DNA of 64,000 bases from Lysinibacillus agricola (GCF_016638705.1 NZ_CP067341.1:2855501-2919500), one strand, 5' to 3'; positions 17,845 through 26,463 are shown, numbered from the stretch's first letter. Numbers and translations are program-made. The notes: a model not told the origin generated them from the sequence alone.

Positions 17845-19392
17845 ATGTCTATTTCAAAAATTAGTGATACCTCCCAAAACAACGACCAACTATATACTTC
17901 TCTTTCTCAAAATTTGAAGATGATTAAAAACACACTCGGGAATAGTAATGACCTTGTTATACGAGAAATTACCATTGGAAAAGCTGAAAAATATACGCTA
18001 GCGATTATCTATGTAGATGGCTTATCCGATAAAATAAGCATTTCTAATGCTGTGATTGATAAACTAATGCTTGAAATTGAAGATAATCAGGATTCAGAAA
18101 TAGAAAAAATTATTCGATATTTAAGAGATTCTTGTTTAACAGTCGGCGATGTTAATGATATTTTCAATTTTTCAGCACTGTACAATTCTATTTTGAATGG
18201 TGATACGGTCATCTTATTAGATGAATCTTCAACTGGTATCGTGACAAGTACAAAAGGTGCAAAAGATAGAGCCGTTATGGAGCCATCAACAGAATCGGTC
18301 ATTAGAGGTCCAAGGGAAGCCTTTACGGAAACGTTACGTACTAACACGGCCCTGATCCGTCGAAAAATTAAAAGTCCAAATCTCTGGATTAAGTCCCGGA
18401 TTGTCGGTGAAGTAACAAAAACGGAAGTTGCTGTTATGTATGTAAATGGCATTGCAAATGACAAAATAGTAGCAGAGGTTCTTGCCCGATTAGATCGTAT
18501 TAATATTGATGGTATTTTAGAAAGCGGCTACATCGAAGATTTTATTCAAGATTCTAAACACACGATATTCCCTACTGTTTATAATTCGGAACGGCCAGAT
18601 GTTATTGCTGGTGAACTATTAGACGGTAAAATTGCTATTTTAGTGGATGGTTCACCGTTTGTCCTAATTGTACCGGCCTTATTTACATCCTTTTTACAGT
18701 CTGCTGAAGATTATTATCAGCATTGGATGATTAGCTCTCTTGTACGCTTATTGAGATTTTTTGGAATTGGCTTAGCCCTGGTGGCGCCATCGCTTTACGT
18801 AGCGATCACCACCTTCCATCAAGAAATGCTTCCAACTCCTATGCTAATAAGTATTGCATCTCAACGAGAAGGCGTCCCCTTCCCTGCCGTTGTCGAGGCA
18901 CTCATCATGGAGATTGCCTTTGAGGTGTTAAGAGAAGCAGGTCTTCGAATGCCAAGAACCATTGGACCAGCCGTATCCATTGTTGGAACATTAGTGATCG
19001 GTCAAGCTGCCGTAGAAGCAGGAGTTGTATCAGCCGTAATGGTCATTATTGTGGCATTAACAGCCATTTGTAGCTTCTTGTTCCCTGCTTATGGCTTATC
19101 CAATACAGTTCGTGCTCTTCGTTTCCCATTAATGATTGTAGCAGCAATCGTTGGATTGTTTGGTGTAATGTTTGGCCTTATGATCATCGTCCTACACTTA
19201 TGCAGCCTACGAACTTTCGGTGTTCCATATTTAAGTCCATTCGGTCCGTTAATTCTAAAGGATCAAAAAGATGCACTAGTGTTGTTCCCGCGTAGAGCTT
19301 TATTGACTCGACCACGCTTAATTAGTCAAAAAAATACTGTCAGAGGTCATAAATATTTTAATACGAAAAAAAGGAATCAAACGAATGTGTAA
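17845..19392 (+). CDS. Spore germination receptor subunit A (GerA family)
   Basis: A 515-residue GerA/GerAA-type subunit. The N-terminal two-lobed hydrophilic domain (about residues 30-260) is followed by about five membrane helices from about 285 onward, with the conserved GVPFPAVVEALIMEIAFEVL REAGLRMPRTIG stretch (the invariant PxP-like GLRMP). The protein sits in the inner spore membrane and, with the B and C subunits, recognises nutrients to trigger germination. AGGAGGAAAG precedes the ATG. It is first in an A-C-D-B operon. The nutrient ligand cannot be told from sequence. Confidence 0.93.
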   Translation: MSISKISDTSQNNDQLYTSLSQNLKMIKNTLGNSNDLVIREITIGKAEKYTLAIIYVDGLSDKISISNAVIDKLMLEIEDNQDSEIEKIIRYLRDSCLTVGDVNDIFNFSALYNSILNGDTVILLDESSTGIVTSTKGAKDRAVMEPSTESVIRGPREAFTETLRTNTALIRRKIKSPNLWIKSRIVGEVTKTEVAVMYVNGIANDKIVAEVLARLDRINIDGILESGYIEDFIQDSKHTIFPTVYNSERPDVIAGELLDGKIAILVDGSPFVLIVPALFTSFLQSAEDYYQHWMISSLVRLLRFFGIGLALVAPSLYVAITTFHQEMLPTPMLISIASQREGVPFPAVVEALIMEIAFEVLREAGLRMPRTIGPAVSIVGTLVIGQAAVEAGVVSAVMVIIVALTAICSFLFPAYGLSNTVRALRFPLMIVAAIVGLFGVMFGLMIIVLHLCSLRTFGVPYLSPFGPLILKDQKDALVLFPRRALLTRPRLISQKNTVRGHKYFNTKKRNQTNV

Positions 19393-19406
19393 ACGAGGAA
19401 TGCACT

Positions 19407-20606
19407 ATGGCAAAATTTAAGGCAATATGTTTACTAATGATTCTTACTTTACTTTTAAGTGGTTGCTGGAGTAAGCGTGAACTCAATGAATTAGCAATTG
19501 TCGTAGGACTAGGAATAGATAAAGTAGATAATGAATTTGAAATAACTGTCCAAGTCGTGGATCCTAGTGAAATTTCCTCAAAACAGCCTTCTTCGGGACG
19601 ATCACCCGTTATTACCTATCAGTCAAAAGGTGCAACGGTCTTTGAGGCCATTAGAAAAATGACAACAGTAACAGCTAGAAAACTTTATTTTTCTCATCTT
19701 CAAATAGTTGTACTAGGTGATGAATTGGCAAAAGAAGGAATTAGTGAACCATTAGATTTGATTTCAAGAGATCATGAATTCAGAAATGATTTCGATGTCA
19801 TCGTTGCTCATGACGCGACTGCCGAAGAAGTTTTAAATGTATTAACACCTATCGAAAAAGTACCAGCTAATAAAATGCTAAATTCTCTTAAAACGTCAGA
19901 GAAAACTTGGGGTACAACCCAATCCATTAAAATTGATGAATTAATCAATACTTTAAATAACAAAGAAACAAGTATCGTCATGTCTGCTATCGAAATCCTG
20001 GGGGATAAAAATGTTGGAATGGAGCAAATGAATGTTAAAAGATCGAAATCTCCTGTGCAATTGAAGTATACGGGCTTAGCTGTTTTTAAAGAAGATAAAC
20101 TCATTGGGCTTTTGACGGAAGATGAGAGTAGAAGCCTAGGTTTTATAAAGGACAAAATAGAAAGTACAATTGAAATTCTTGCTTGCCCTAAGGGAGGTAC
20201 GCTGTCAACAGAAATTACACATTCAAAGACGAAAATAAAAGGTGAATTTAAAAATGGAGCTCCTAAAATCAATGTTGTTATAGATGTTAACCAAAATGTC
20301 GGAGAAGTTGAATGTAATATAGACCTTACTAAAGAAAAATCGATTAAATACGTCAATAAAAAAACAGAAGAACTTATTAAAAAACGAATCGAAGAAACTA
20401 TCAAGACAGTTCAGCAAAATTACCGGGTTGATGTTTTTGGATTTGGTGCAGCACTTCACCGCAAAAATCCCAAAGAGTGGAAAAAAATAAAAAAAGAATG
20501 GCTAACCATATTTCAAGAGCTACCAGTTAAAGTTGAAGTACATGTGAACACACAAGGATTAGGGACGATGGAAAACTCATTAGTGAATAAGTCGAAGGGA
20601 GAATAA
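19407..20606 (+). CDS. Spore germination receptor subunit C (Ger(x)C lipoprotein)
   Basis: A 399-residue lipoprotein with the signal MAKFKAICLLMILTLLLSGC (lipidated Cys20), then the Ger(x)C start SKRELNELAIVVGLGIDKV. It has the three-domain layout of GerBC-type subunits, with a long coiled C-terminal segment (KKTEELIKKRIEETIKTVQQ) and a final FHAALHRKNP-like stretch (FGAALHRKNPKEWKKIKKEW). It stands at the outer face of the inner spore membrane and is required for receptor function. It lies 14 bases after subunit A. Confidence 0.93.
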   Translation: MAKFKAICLLMILTLLLSGCWSKRELNELAIVVGLGIDKVDNEFEITVQVVDPSEISSKQPSSGRSPVITYQSKGATVFEAIRKMTTVTARKLYFSHLQIVVLGDELAKEGISEPLDLISRDHEFRNDFDVIVAHDATAEEVLNVLTPIEKVPANKMLNSLKTSEKTWGTTQSIKIDELINTLNNKETSIVMSAIEILGDKNVGMEQMNVKRSKSPVQLKYTGLAVFKEDKLIGLLTEDESRSLGFIKDKIESTIEILACPKGGTLSTEITHSKTKIKGEFKNGAPKINVVIDVNQNVGEVECNIDLTKEKSIKYVNKKTEELIKKRIEETIKTVQQNYRVDVFGFGAALHRKNPKEWKKIKKEWLTIFQELPVKVEVHVNTQGLGTMENSLVNKSKGE

Positions 20607-20609
20607 GCC

Positions 20610-20843
20610 ATGGTTATGACAATATTCATTCTAATCATTACAGCTGTTATAGCCTTTGCCTTCATTCCAAAATTGAAAAAAAATAAAGAAACGAAAACAA
20701 TCGTAATTTTTTCGATTTTTTTATTGATCAGCGCCGCATTAAATATTGGGGTCTCATTAAAGCTCAAAATTCCGAGCCCACTAGATTTTATTACCTTTAT
20801 TTTTTCACCTATTAAAGATTTAATCATCTCCCTGACAAAATAA
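20610..20843 (+). CDS. Small two-helix germination receptor D-type subunit
   Basis: A 77-residue protein with two hydrophobic segments (TIFILIITAVIAFAFIP and TIVIFSIFLLISAALNIGVS) joined by a short Lys-rich loop (KLKKNKETK). It sits 3 bases after subunit C, with GGGAGAATAAGCC as ribosome-binding site. Small two-helix 'D' proteins are known from ger operons of Bacillus (for example GerKD), where they modulate germination rate. Assignment rests on size, topology and location rather than on sequence motifs. Confidence 0.75.
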   Translation: MVMTIFILIITAVIAFAFIPKLKKNKETKTIVIFSIFLLISAALNIGVSLKLKIPSPLDFITFIFSPIKDLIISLTK

Positions 20844-20881
20844 TAAGGCAACTTTATGTTAAGTAAAAAAGGGTATCGTTC

Positions 20882-22687
20882 ATGATGGAAAAAGAAATAA
20901 TTAGTTCAAGACAATTTATGATCATTACCCTTCTCTTTTCAATTGGTACAGCCATTTTAATTATCCCTGCAAGTGTAACAAGCGAAGCAAAGCAAGATGC
21001 ATGGATTGCAGCTATCATTGGTGTCGTTTTAAGTTTGCCCATCGTAAAGCTTTTCGTTGCTTTAGGAAATAGAACACCCACCCTTACATTTGTAGAGGCT
21101 AATGAAAAGATATTAGGTCGTTTTTTCGGAAAATTTACTACAATTTGCTTTATTATTATATCCTTACTTTCTGCTGGTGAATTATTATATTTCATTGAAT
21201 TTTTCATGAAAACGGAAATAATGCCTGAAACACCTACGATGGCCTTTGCATTTATGTTCAGTATTATCATTATTTATGCTGCATTTCTAGGAATTGAAGT
21301 TTTTGCTCGTTCTGCAGAAATACTATTTCCAATATTTATTTTAATTTTTATTTTCTTTGTAATTTTTATTTCACCATCCATCCATATTGAAAATTTACAG
21401 CCAATAATGGAAACACCAAAAAAATTAGTATTCTTTAGTATGATTCGATTTATAAGTCTTTTTTCATTCCCGCTTGCTGTATTATTAATGATTTTCCCTT
21501 CCGCAGTTAACGTCCAAAAATCTGCACAAAAAGGTTTTTACATTGGCACAATTATTGGAGGGATTGTCTTAATTACGATCATCACACTATCTATCCTTGT
21601 CCTAGGTCCGGCAAATACTGCTTCTAGGACATTTCCTAGCTATTCACTAGCTCAACGAATTTCAATCGGGAATTTTTTGCAGCGTATTGAAGTTATTATG
21701 GCAGCCATGTGGATTATATCAATTTATATTAGAACTTTTATGTATTTTTATGCTTCGGTTATCGGTATCGCACAATTATTTAAAATCAAAAATCATCGAC
21801 CACTCATTTTTCCACTCGGCATGATTATCCTTGGACTTTCACAAATTGTTCATCCTAATAACATTCATTCAGATATTTACAATAGAGAAACATGGCCAAT
21901 ATTTTCCTTCATTTTCATGATTTTATTACCATTATTTTTACTACTTATCGCGAAGATTCGCAAAATTAATGGTAATCAAGAAAATACTACACAATGTAAT
22001 AGTAGTACACAAAATGAAAGTGGTAGTAATAACGGAAATGCTTCTCAAAGTGATAGTAATAGTAATAGCGAAAATGCCTCACAAAGTGACAGTAGTAGCA
22101 AAAATGGAAATTCTTCTCAGAGTCAAAGTAGCAACAATGGCGGAAATGCTTCTCAAAGTGAAATTAGTAGCAATAGCGAAAATACTTCTCAAAATGAAAG
22201 TAGCAGCAATAGCGGAAATGCTTCTCAAAGTAATAGTAGTAGCAATAGCGAAAATGCCTCACAAAGTGACAGTAGTAGCAATAGCGAAAATTCTGCTCAA
22301 TGTCAAAATAGCAGTAATGGCGGAAATGCTTCTCAAAGTGAAATTAGTAACAATAACGAAAATTCTGCTCAAAGTGAAAGTAGCAGTAATGGCGGAAATT
22401 CTACTCAAAATGAAAGTAACTGCAAGAGCGAAAATACTTCTCAAAATGAAAGTAACAGCAATGGCGGAAATGCTTCTCAAAATGAAAGTAGCAGCAATAG
22501 CGGAAATGCTTCTCAAAGTGAAAGTAGTAGCAATAACGAAAACGCTTCTCAAAGTGAAAGTAGCAGTAATGGCGAAAATTCTACTCAAAATAAAAGTGAA
22601 AACGATGCCGGCAGTGCTACACAGAATGATAGCGATACTGGAAATACTCCAAACAGTGATAAAAATAAAGATTCGTCGGAAAATTAA
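20882..22687 (+). CDS. Spore germination receptor subunit B with long repeat tail
   Basis: A 601-residue protein. Residues 1-360 are a normal GerB subunit: an APC-superfamily permease fold with ten helices, starting ISSRQFMIITLLFSIGTAIL. Family members usually stop near residue 365. Here a 239-residue tail follows, made of about 18 copies of a 12-residue unit (consensus GNASQSESSSNS), rich in Ser, Asn, Gln and Glu and without hydrophobic residues. The start at 20882 is ATGATG; the ribosome-binding site is weak. The tail should face the spore core side or the germ-cell wall side depending on topology; its role is unknown. Confidence 0.92.
   Translation: MMEKEIISSRQFMIITLLFSIGTAILIIPASVTSEAKQDAWIAAIIGVVLSLPIVKLFVALGNRTPTLTFVEANEKILGRFFGKFTTICFIIISLLSAGELLYFIEFFMKTEIMPETPTMAFAFMFSIIIIYAAFLGIEVFARSAEILFPIFILIFIFFVIFISPSIHIENLQPIMETPKKLVFFSMIRFISLFSFPLAVLLMIFPSAVNVQKSAQKGFYIGTIIGGIVLITIITLSILVLGPANTASRTFPSYSLAQRISIGNFLQRIEVIMAAMWIISIYIRTFMYFYASVIGIAQLFKIKNHRPLIFPLGMIILGLSQIVHPNNIHSDIYNRETWPIFSFIFMILLPLFLLLIAKIRKINGNQENTTQCNSSTQNESGSNNGNASQSDSNSNSENASQSDSSSKNGNSSQSQSSNNGGNASQSEISSNSENTSQNESSSNSGNASQSNSSSNSENASQSDSSSNSENSAQCQNSSNGGNASQSEISNNNENSAQSESSSNGGNSTQNESNCKSENTSQNESNSNGGNASQNESSSNSGNASQSESSSNNENASQSESSSNGENSTQNKSENDAGSATQNDSDTGNTPNSDKNKDSSEN
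21998..22645 (+). repeat. 36-bp tandem repeats coding the GerB tail
   Basis: About 18 imperfect copies of a 36-base unit encode residues 373-588 of the GerB subunit. Units alternate between starts GGAAATGCTTCTCAAAG and GAAAATGCCTCACAAAG. Because 36 is divisible by 3 and the DNA lacks stops in other frames, long open frames also appear in +1 and on the other strand; these are by-products of the repeat. Confidence 0.92.
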
Positions 22688-22701
22688 TAACATAATGAAG
22701 T

Positions 22702-22744
22702 TAAAAATGATGACCTTGAAGTTATTAAGGTCATCATTTTTTCT
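22702..22744 (+). terminator. Terminator of the ger operon
   Basis: AAATGATGACCTT pairs with AAGGTCATCATTT, followed by a T run. Flanking A and T runs may let it serve the converging metA gene as well. Confidence 0.85.
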
Positions 22745-22766
22745 TTACAATTGCTATTGAACAGCA

Positions 22767-23702
22767 TTAAATATGATATTCAATTTGATCAACAAAATCC
22801 CATTCGTATGGTGTTTCTTGATAAACATAGTAATTCAACCAATTCGAGAATAATAAATGCGTATGGGCACGCCACGTATTAATTGGTTCATTTCCTGGAT
22901 CATCATTTGGGAAGTAATTCACTGGTACATTAATATCTAATCCTTTCGCGACATCCCGACTATATTCATCAGCTAAAGTTGTCGCATCATATTCAAGGTG
23001 GCCGGTAATCATGATATTTTTATTGTCCTTAGATTGCACAATAAAAACACCAGCATCTTCTGAATAAGAGAGTAATCGTAAATCAGGATGGTTGCGTACT
23101 TCCTCAATAGAAACAGATGTAAAACGAGAATGTGGAGCTGTAAATAAATCACTGAAACCACGTACTAAATCCACTGTTAAATCCGTAATGACATGAGAAT
23201 ATACACCTGAGCATTTAGCAGGAAGCTCAATTTTGCCGATACCGTAATGATGATATAACGCTGCCTGTGCACCCCAACATATATGAAGGACCGATGTTAC
23301 ATTTTTCTTGGACCAATCCATAATTTCTGAAATTTCCTGCCAGTAGTTCACGTCCTCAAAAGCCATTTTTTCAACTGGCGCTCCCGTTATAATCATACCA
23401 TCATAGCGGCGATGGCGAATTTGATGAAAGGTCGTGTAAAATAACTGTAAGTGTGATTTACTGACATTTTTCGATTCGTGCGTAGCTGTATTTAAAAATG
23501 TAATATTGACTTGTAACGGTGTATTACCAAGTAAACGTAGTAATTGCAGTTCTGTTTTCTCTTTTTCCGGCATTAGATTGAAAATTAATATATTTAACGG
23601 ACGAATTTGCTGAGTTTTCGCTCTGTCCTCTTCCATTACGAAGATTTTTTCCTCACGTAAATGTTCTCCAGCTGGTAAGTTTTTCGGAATATTAATTGGC
23701 AT
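22767..23702 (-). CDS. metA: Homoserine O-acetyltransferase (MetA type)
   Basis: A 311-residue MetA enzyme activating homoserine for methionine synthesis. The catalytic Cys142 is in [17 protein letters not shown] and the catalytic His235/Glu237 in ITGHLEYD. Residue 111 is Glu (EKMAFED); in B. cereus MetA this residue selects acetyl-CoA, whereas Gly favours succinyl-CoA, so the enzyme should be an acetyltransferase despite the family's succinyltransferase name. The ATG at 23702 is preceded by GAGAGGGGAATG; an upstream in-frame extension has no support. A SAM-I riboswitch controls it. Confidence 0.95.
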   Translation of the reverse strand: MPINIPKNLPAGEHLREEKIFVMEEDRAKTQQIRPLNILIFNLMPEKEKTELQLLRLLGNTPLQVNITFLNTATHESKNVSKSHLQLFYTTFHQIRHRRYDGMIITGAPVEKMAFEDVNYWQEISEIMDWSKKNVTSVLHICWGAQAALYHHYGIGKIELPAKCSGVYSHVITDLTVDLVRGFSDLFTAPHSRFTSVSIEEVRNHPDLRLLSYSEDAGVFIVQSKDNKNIMITGHLEYDATTLADEYSRDVAKGLDINVPVNYFPNDDPGNEPINTWRAHTHLLFSNWLNYYVYQETPYEWDFVDQIEYHI

Positions 23703-23820
23703 CTTGCATTCCCCTCTCTTTTGTTTCTCTCTTTCTAACATCAATTTGTGCCTTAGTATCAATGCGCGGCCTTGCGCAAAGTTCATAAAGTCTTTAATCG
23801 ATTATTAAACGATAAAATTA

Positions 23821-23866
23821 AAAAATCCCCCTCATTCCATTTGAGATAGAATGAGAAGGATTTTTA
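23821..23866 (-). terminator. SAM-riboswitch terminator upstream of metA
   Basis: On the minus strand AAAAATCC...CTCATTC pairs with GGAATGAG...GGATTTTT and a T run follows. It is located between aptamer and gene. Confidence 0.85.
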
Positions 23867-23876
23867 TCACGTTCAC

Positions 23877-23988
23877 TCTTATCTCTCAAAGGACAAATCC
23901 TTTGCTGGAATTAGCACCTTTCTAACTTTTGTTAGAGGTTGCTGAAGCGTCATCGGGCCAAATCCCTTAGCTTCTCTTGATAAGATTA
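23877..23988 (-). promoter_or_regulatory. SAM-I (S-box) riboswitch
   Basis: Read on the minus strand: CTTATCAAGAGAAG, then GGCCCGATGACGCTTCAGCA, AAGGTGCTAATTCCAGCA and the closing GATAAG of P1. These are the conserved S-box elements. With the terminator it should shut off metA when S-adenosylmethionine is plentiful. Confidence 0.95.
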
Positions 23989-24002
23989 TTTAATTAAAAA
24001 GA

Positions 24003-24031
24003 ATTGTAACATGAACAATTAAGAATATCAA
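24003..24031 (-). promoter_or_regulatory. Sigma-A promoter of metA
   Basis: On the minus strand TTGATA, a 17-base spacer and TACAAT, about 15 bases upstream of the S-box. Confidence 0.7.
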
Positions 24032-24117
24032 TAATACATAGAATATTTTGTTATTAACATGCATGGCATTTTGTAATTTGTTCAACACTAATCTTGGAGA
24101 GACGCATTGTTTATCTA

Positions 24118-24183
24118 GCGAAAGCGAAGCGTCAGCTACAAATCTTTTCTGTGCGAAAGCGAAGCGTCAGCTACAAATCTTTT
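24118..24183 (+). repeat. Direct repeat of 31 bp related to a dispersed element
   Basis: Two identical 31-base copies (24118-24148 and 24153-24183), each starting GCGAAAGCGAAGCGTCAGCT, with 4 bases between them. A 27-base part (24145-24171) matches the opposite strand at 47731-47757 at 25 positions, so this is a piece of a dispersed repeat family. Confidence 0.75.
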
Positions 24184-24273
24184 TTGCGCGACAGCGGCAA
24201 TTACGACAATGCGAAATTGATGGAAAACATGCAGTACTTATGTTAACATATACCTTTAGTAACAGAGAGGAAC

Positions 24274-24657
24274 GTGAAAAGTTTGATTAAAATTGAATTT
24301 CCAAAACCAGATTTAGTGATTCGCCAACGCGAGCAAGATTTAAAGCCAGGTGATGTGCCAATCACACCTTACCATGGTTTTATCGACTTCCATAAAATCA
24401 CGCGTGAAAACGGTGGTATTTTCTTATTCTATAACGAAGAGAACGAACTATTATTTGTCGGTAAAGCACGTAAAATTCGTCAACGTATTAAAAAGCATTT
24501 TGAGGACAATGTTTCACCGTTGAAAAATCATCGTGATGAAATTTTCAAAATTGAAGTGTATGAAGTAGAAGATCCAATGGAACGTGAAATTTACGAAACT
24601 TACGCGATCAATACATTCCGCGCTAAATACAATGTTGATAAAGTATTTTATTCATAA
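24274..24657 (+). CDS. GIY-YIG nuclease-like protein (UvrC N-domain type)
   Basis: A 127-residue stand-alone GIY-YIG-fold protein. The region GGIFLFYNEENELLFVGKAR KIRQRIKKHF corresponds to the UvrC/GIY-YIG core, where GIFLFY and LFVGKA take the place of the GIY and YIG strands, and Arg and Glu (DPMEREIYETYAI) are retained. Such short Firmicute proteins (YurQ-like) are annotated as excision-repair endonucleases; their activity is not proven. A GTG start at 24274 follows AGAGAGGAAC. An AT-rich region with direct repeats lies upstream and a bidirectional terminator downstream. Confidence 0.82.
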   Translation: MKSLIKIEFPKPDLVIRQREQDLKPGDVPITPYHGFIDFHKITRENGGIFLFYNEENELLFVGKARKIRQRIKKHFEDNVSPLKNHRDEIFKIEVYEVEDPMEREIYETYAINTFRAKYNVDKVFYS

Positions 24658-24679
24658 GACGACAGTCGCTGTTTAACAA

Positions 24680-24714
24680 AAAAAAGAATCTGCTTAGAGC
24701 AGATTCTTTTTTTA
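24680..24714 (+). terminator. Bidirectional terminator between convergent genes
   Basis: AAAAAGAATCTGCT/AGCAGATTCTTTTT with loop TAG. T runs on both strands let it serve the GIY-YIG gene and the TrmB-like gene. Confidence 0.88.
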
Positions 24715-24720
24715 ATGCCT

Positions 24721-25503
24721 TTACTCCAAGAAAAATGCTTTACGTTCTTTAGTAATCCATTCTTCAAGCTCCTTATCATCACGCTTTAACAGTCGATTGA
24801 CAAGGACGTCATGCCATATATAATCCTCTAGTAAATAAATATGAACTGGGTCATTTGTAATAAAAGCCGTTTCCTGATTTGACGGTGAGTGGCCATAAAT
24901 CATTTTCTGACCATCTACAGATAAAATAAACCAATGAGGCGTGGAAGATTTTCTCGTATATTGTGTTATGCGGTGCCGGTCAATAGATGCCTCATTTTCC
25001 TCCACAAACAGTGTAATTCCACGAACTGGAACATGCTCAGACACCTCATGAATATCTTCTCGTAATGCTTCATACATATCTTCCCACATCGATAATATGA
25101 CTTTTTTCTCCGCTTTTTTTAATAATGACTGACAATAATTGACGATTGCCTCTTTTCCTTTTAGCGTGACAACCTTATGCTCCGCTTCCTGCTCTTTTAC
25201 CTCTAATTTTTCTAATTGATCACTAATTGACGTGAAATTCGATTGCCAACGTTGCTGAACTTGTTGTAAAAATACAGCGACAGGAATGGAAGAGTACGTC
25301 GTTTGATCTGTAGTTTCTTCTTTCAGTACTAACCCTTTTTCAACGAGTAAATCAAGTATGTCATATATTCTTGCTCGTGGGATACCCGAGTTTTTACTTA
25401 CCTGATAGGCACTAACATGACTATTTTGAACGAGTGCCGTATAGGCTTTTGCTTCATATTCTGTGAATCCCAGTTCTTTTAATTGGGCGATTAATTCAAC
25501 CAT
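24721..25503 (-). CDS. TrmB-like transcriptional regulator
   Basis: A 260-residue regulator with an N-terminal winged helix (LKELGFTEYEAKAYTALVQN SHVSAYQVSKNSGIPRARIYDILDLLVEKGLV, a classic TrmB HTH), a coiled linker around residues 85-115 and a C-terminal PLD-like effector domain (KAEKKVILSMWEDMYEALRE). Archaeal TrmB proteins sense sugars; bacterial homologues regulate neighbouring transporters. It is divergent from a TSUP permease with a perfect palindrome over the permease promoter, so local repression is likely. The ligand is unknown. Confidence 0.85.
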   Translation of the reverse strand: MVELIAQLKELGFTEYEAKAYTALVQNSHVSAYQVSKNSGIPRARIYDILDLLVEKGLVLKEETTDQTTYSSIPVAVFLQQVQQRWQSNFTSISDQLEKLEVKEQEAEHKVVTLKGKEAIVNYCQSLLKKAEKKVILSMWEDMYEALREDIHEVSEHVPVRGITLFVEENEASIDRHRITQYTRKSSTPHWFILSVDGQKMIYGHSPSNQETAFITNDPVHIYLLEDYIWHDVLVNRLLKRDDKELEEWITKERKAFFLE

Positions 25504-25569
25504 TCGATCCCTCCATTTCCTATATTATAGAATATTGTCTTAACGATAAGCCAACGAAAAAAATTAGTC

Positions 25570-25612
25570 TTTACAGTTGCCTGAATATTAGTTACTATTT
25601 CAGTAGTAACTA
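25570..25612 (+). promoter_or_regulatory. Promoter with overlapping operator for the TSUP gene
   Basis: TTTACA (25570-25575), 17 bases, TACTAT (25593-25598). A perfect palindrome TAGTTACTA-TTTCAG-TAGTAACTA (25589-25612) covers the -10 box, the position expected of a repressor site; the divergent TrmB-like protein is the obvious candidate. Confidence 0.6.
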
Positions 25613-25629
25613 TCTAACGAGGTGCAAAC

Positions 25630-26403
25630 ATGCTATTTGAAGTAGATTTAAATTTAGTGATATTGTTAATTTCTTTTGGTTTTTTGGCAGCCTTTGTGGA
25701 TGCTGTTGTCGGAGGGGGTGGCTTAATTGCCTTACCAGCTTTAATGTTTGCAGGTTTAAATCCAGCAGCAGCAGTTGCGACCAATAAACTTGCTGGCACA
25801 ATGGGTTCTTTGACATCAACCATTTCCTTTTATCGTTCCGGACAGCTAGAAATTCGTTCTGTTCTCAAATACTTTCCTCTAGCCTTTATTGGATCGCTAC
25901 TTGGGGCATGGACCGTTCATTTAATAAATCCTGAGTTATTAAAACCAATAATGCTCGTTATGCTTGCTTGTGTTGCAGTTTATACAATTTTTAAAAAAGA
26001 TTGGGGTTCAGTAGCTGCGGTTAAAAAATTATCGTTTCCCCGTTTATTGCTATTTATGCTGTTGTTATTTAGCATCGGTTTTTATGATGGGTTTCTTGGT
26101 CCTGGAACTGGCTCATTTTTAATTTTTAGCTTTTTACTAGTCGGCTTCGATTTTTTAAAGGCAGCAGGAAATGCCAAATTTTTAAATTTAGCAAGTAATT
26201 TTGCTGGCCTTTTAATGTTCGCCTACTTAGGTCACGTTCATTATGTCTATGGACTACTGATGGGGGTAGCTCAAATTGGCGGTGCAATGGTAGGCTCGCG
26301 TGTTGCGATTAAAAAAGGTAGCGGCTTTGTTCGCGTGTTGTTTATTATCGTAACGATTACATTGCTAACTAAAAATGCTTATGATTACATAGTTCTTCAT
26401 TAA
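25630..26403 (+). CDS. TSUP family permease (TauE/SafE-like)
   Basis: A 257-residue membrane protein with about eight helices and the two TSUP repeats: FLAAFVDAVVGGGGLIALPA in the first half and GFYDGFLGPGTGSFLIFSF in the second. The family exports sulfite, sulfoacetate and related organosulfur anions; the substrate here is not known. The start follows AACGAGGTGC. It is divergent from and probably controlled by the TrmB-like regulator. Confidence 0.9.
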   Translation: MLFEVDLNLVILLISFGFLAAFVDAVVGGGGLIALPALMFAGLNPAAAVATNKLAGTMGSLTSTISFYRSGQLEIRSVLKYFPLAFIGSLLGAWTVHLINPELLKPIMLVMLACVAVYTIFKKDWGSVAAVKKLSFPRLLLFMLLLFSIGFYDGFLGPGTGSFLIFSFLLVGFDFLKAAGNAKFLNLASNFAGLLMFAYLGHVHYVYGLLMGVAQIGGAMVGSRVAIKKGSGFVRVLFIIVTITLLTKNAYDYIVLH

Positions 26404-26438
26404 AAAAACGCCGTAGATACTTTATCTTTACGGCGTTT
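26404..26438 (+). terminator. Terminator after the TSUP gene
   Basis: AAAACGCCGTAGATA / TATCTTTACGGCGTTTT, immediately after the stop. Nearly the same hairpin recurs at 26703-26738, on the other side of the 21-bp repeat array. Confidence 0.85.
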
Positions 26439-26463
26439 TCGCTTGTTTATAAACTTTGTTTGC

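Noticed and set aside
21969..22760. Long +1-frame and opposite-strand open frames over the GerB repeat tail
   Set aside because: They arise because a 36-base repeat without stops stays open in several frames; composition (Met/Leu/Lys or Ile/Ser runs) is unnatural and there is no ribosome-binding site.
23703..23786. N-terminal extension of metA ([16 protein letters not shown]...)
   Set aside because: It would lengthen MetA beyond the family size; GAGAGGGGAATG marks the ATG at 23702.
24048..24290. 80-codon frame upstream of the GIY-YIG gene
   Set aside because: It consists of metA upstream sequence plus the 31-base direct repeat, overlaps the real GTG start and has no ribosome-binding site.
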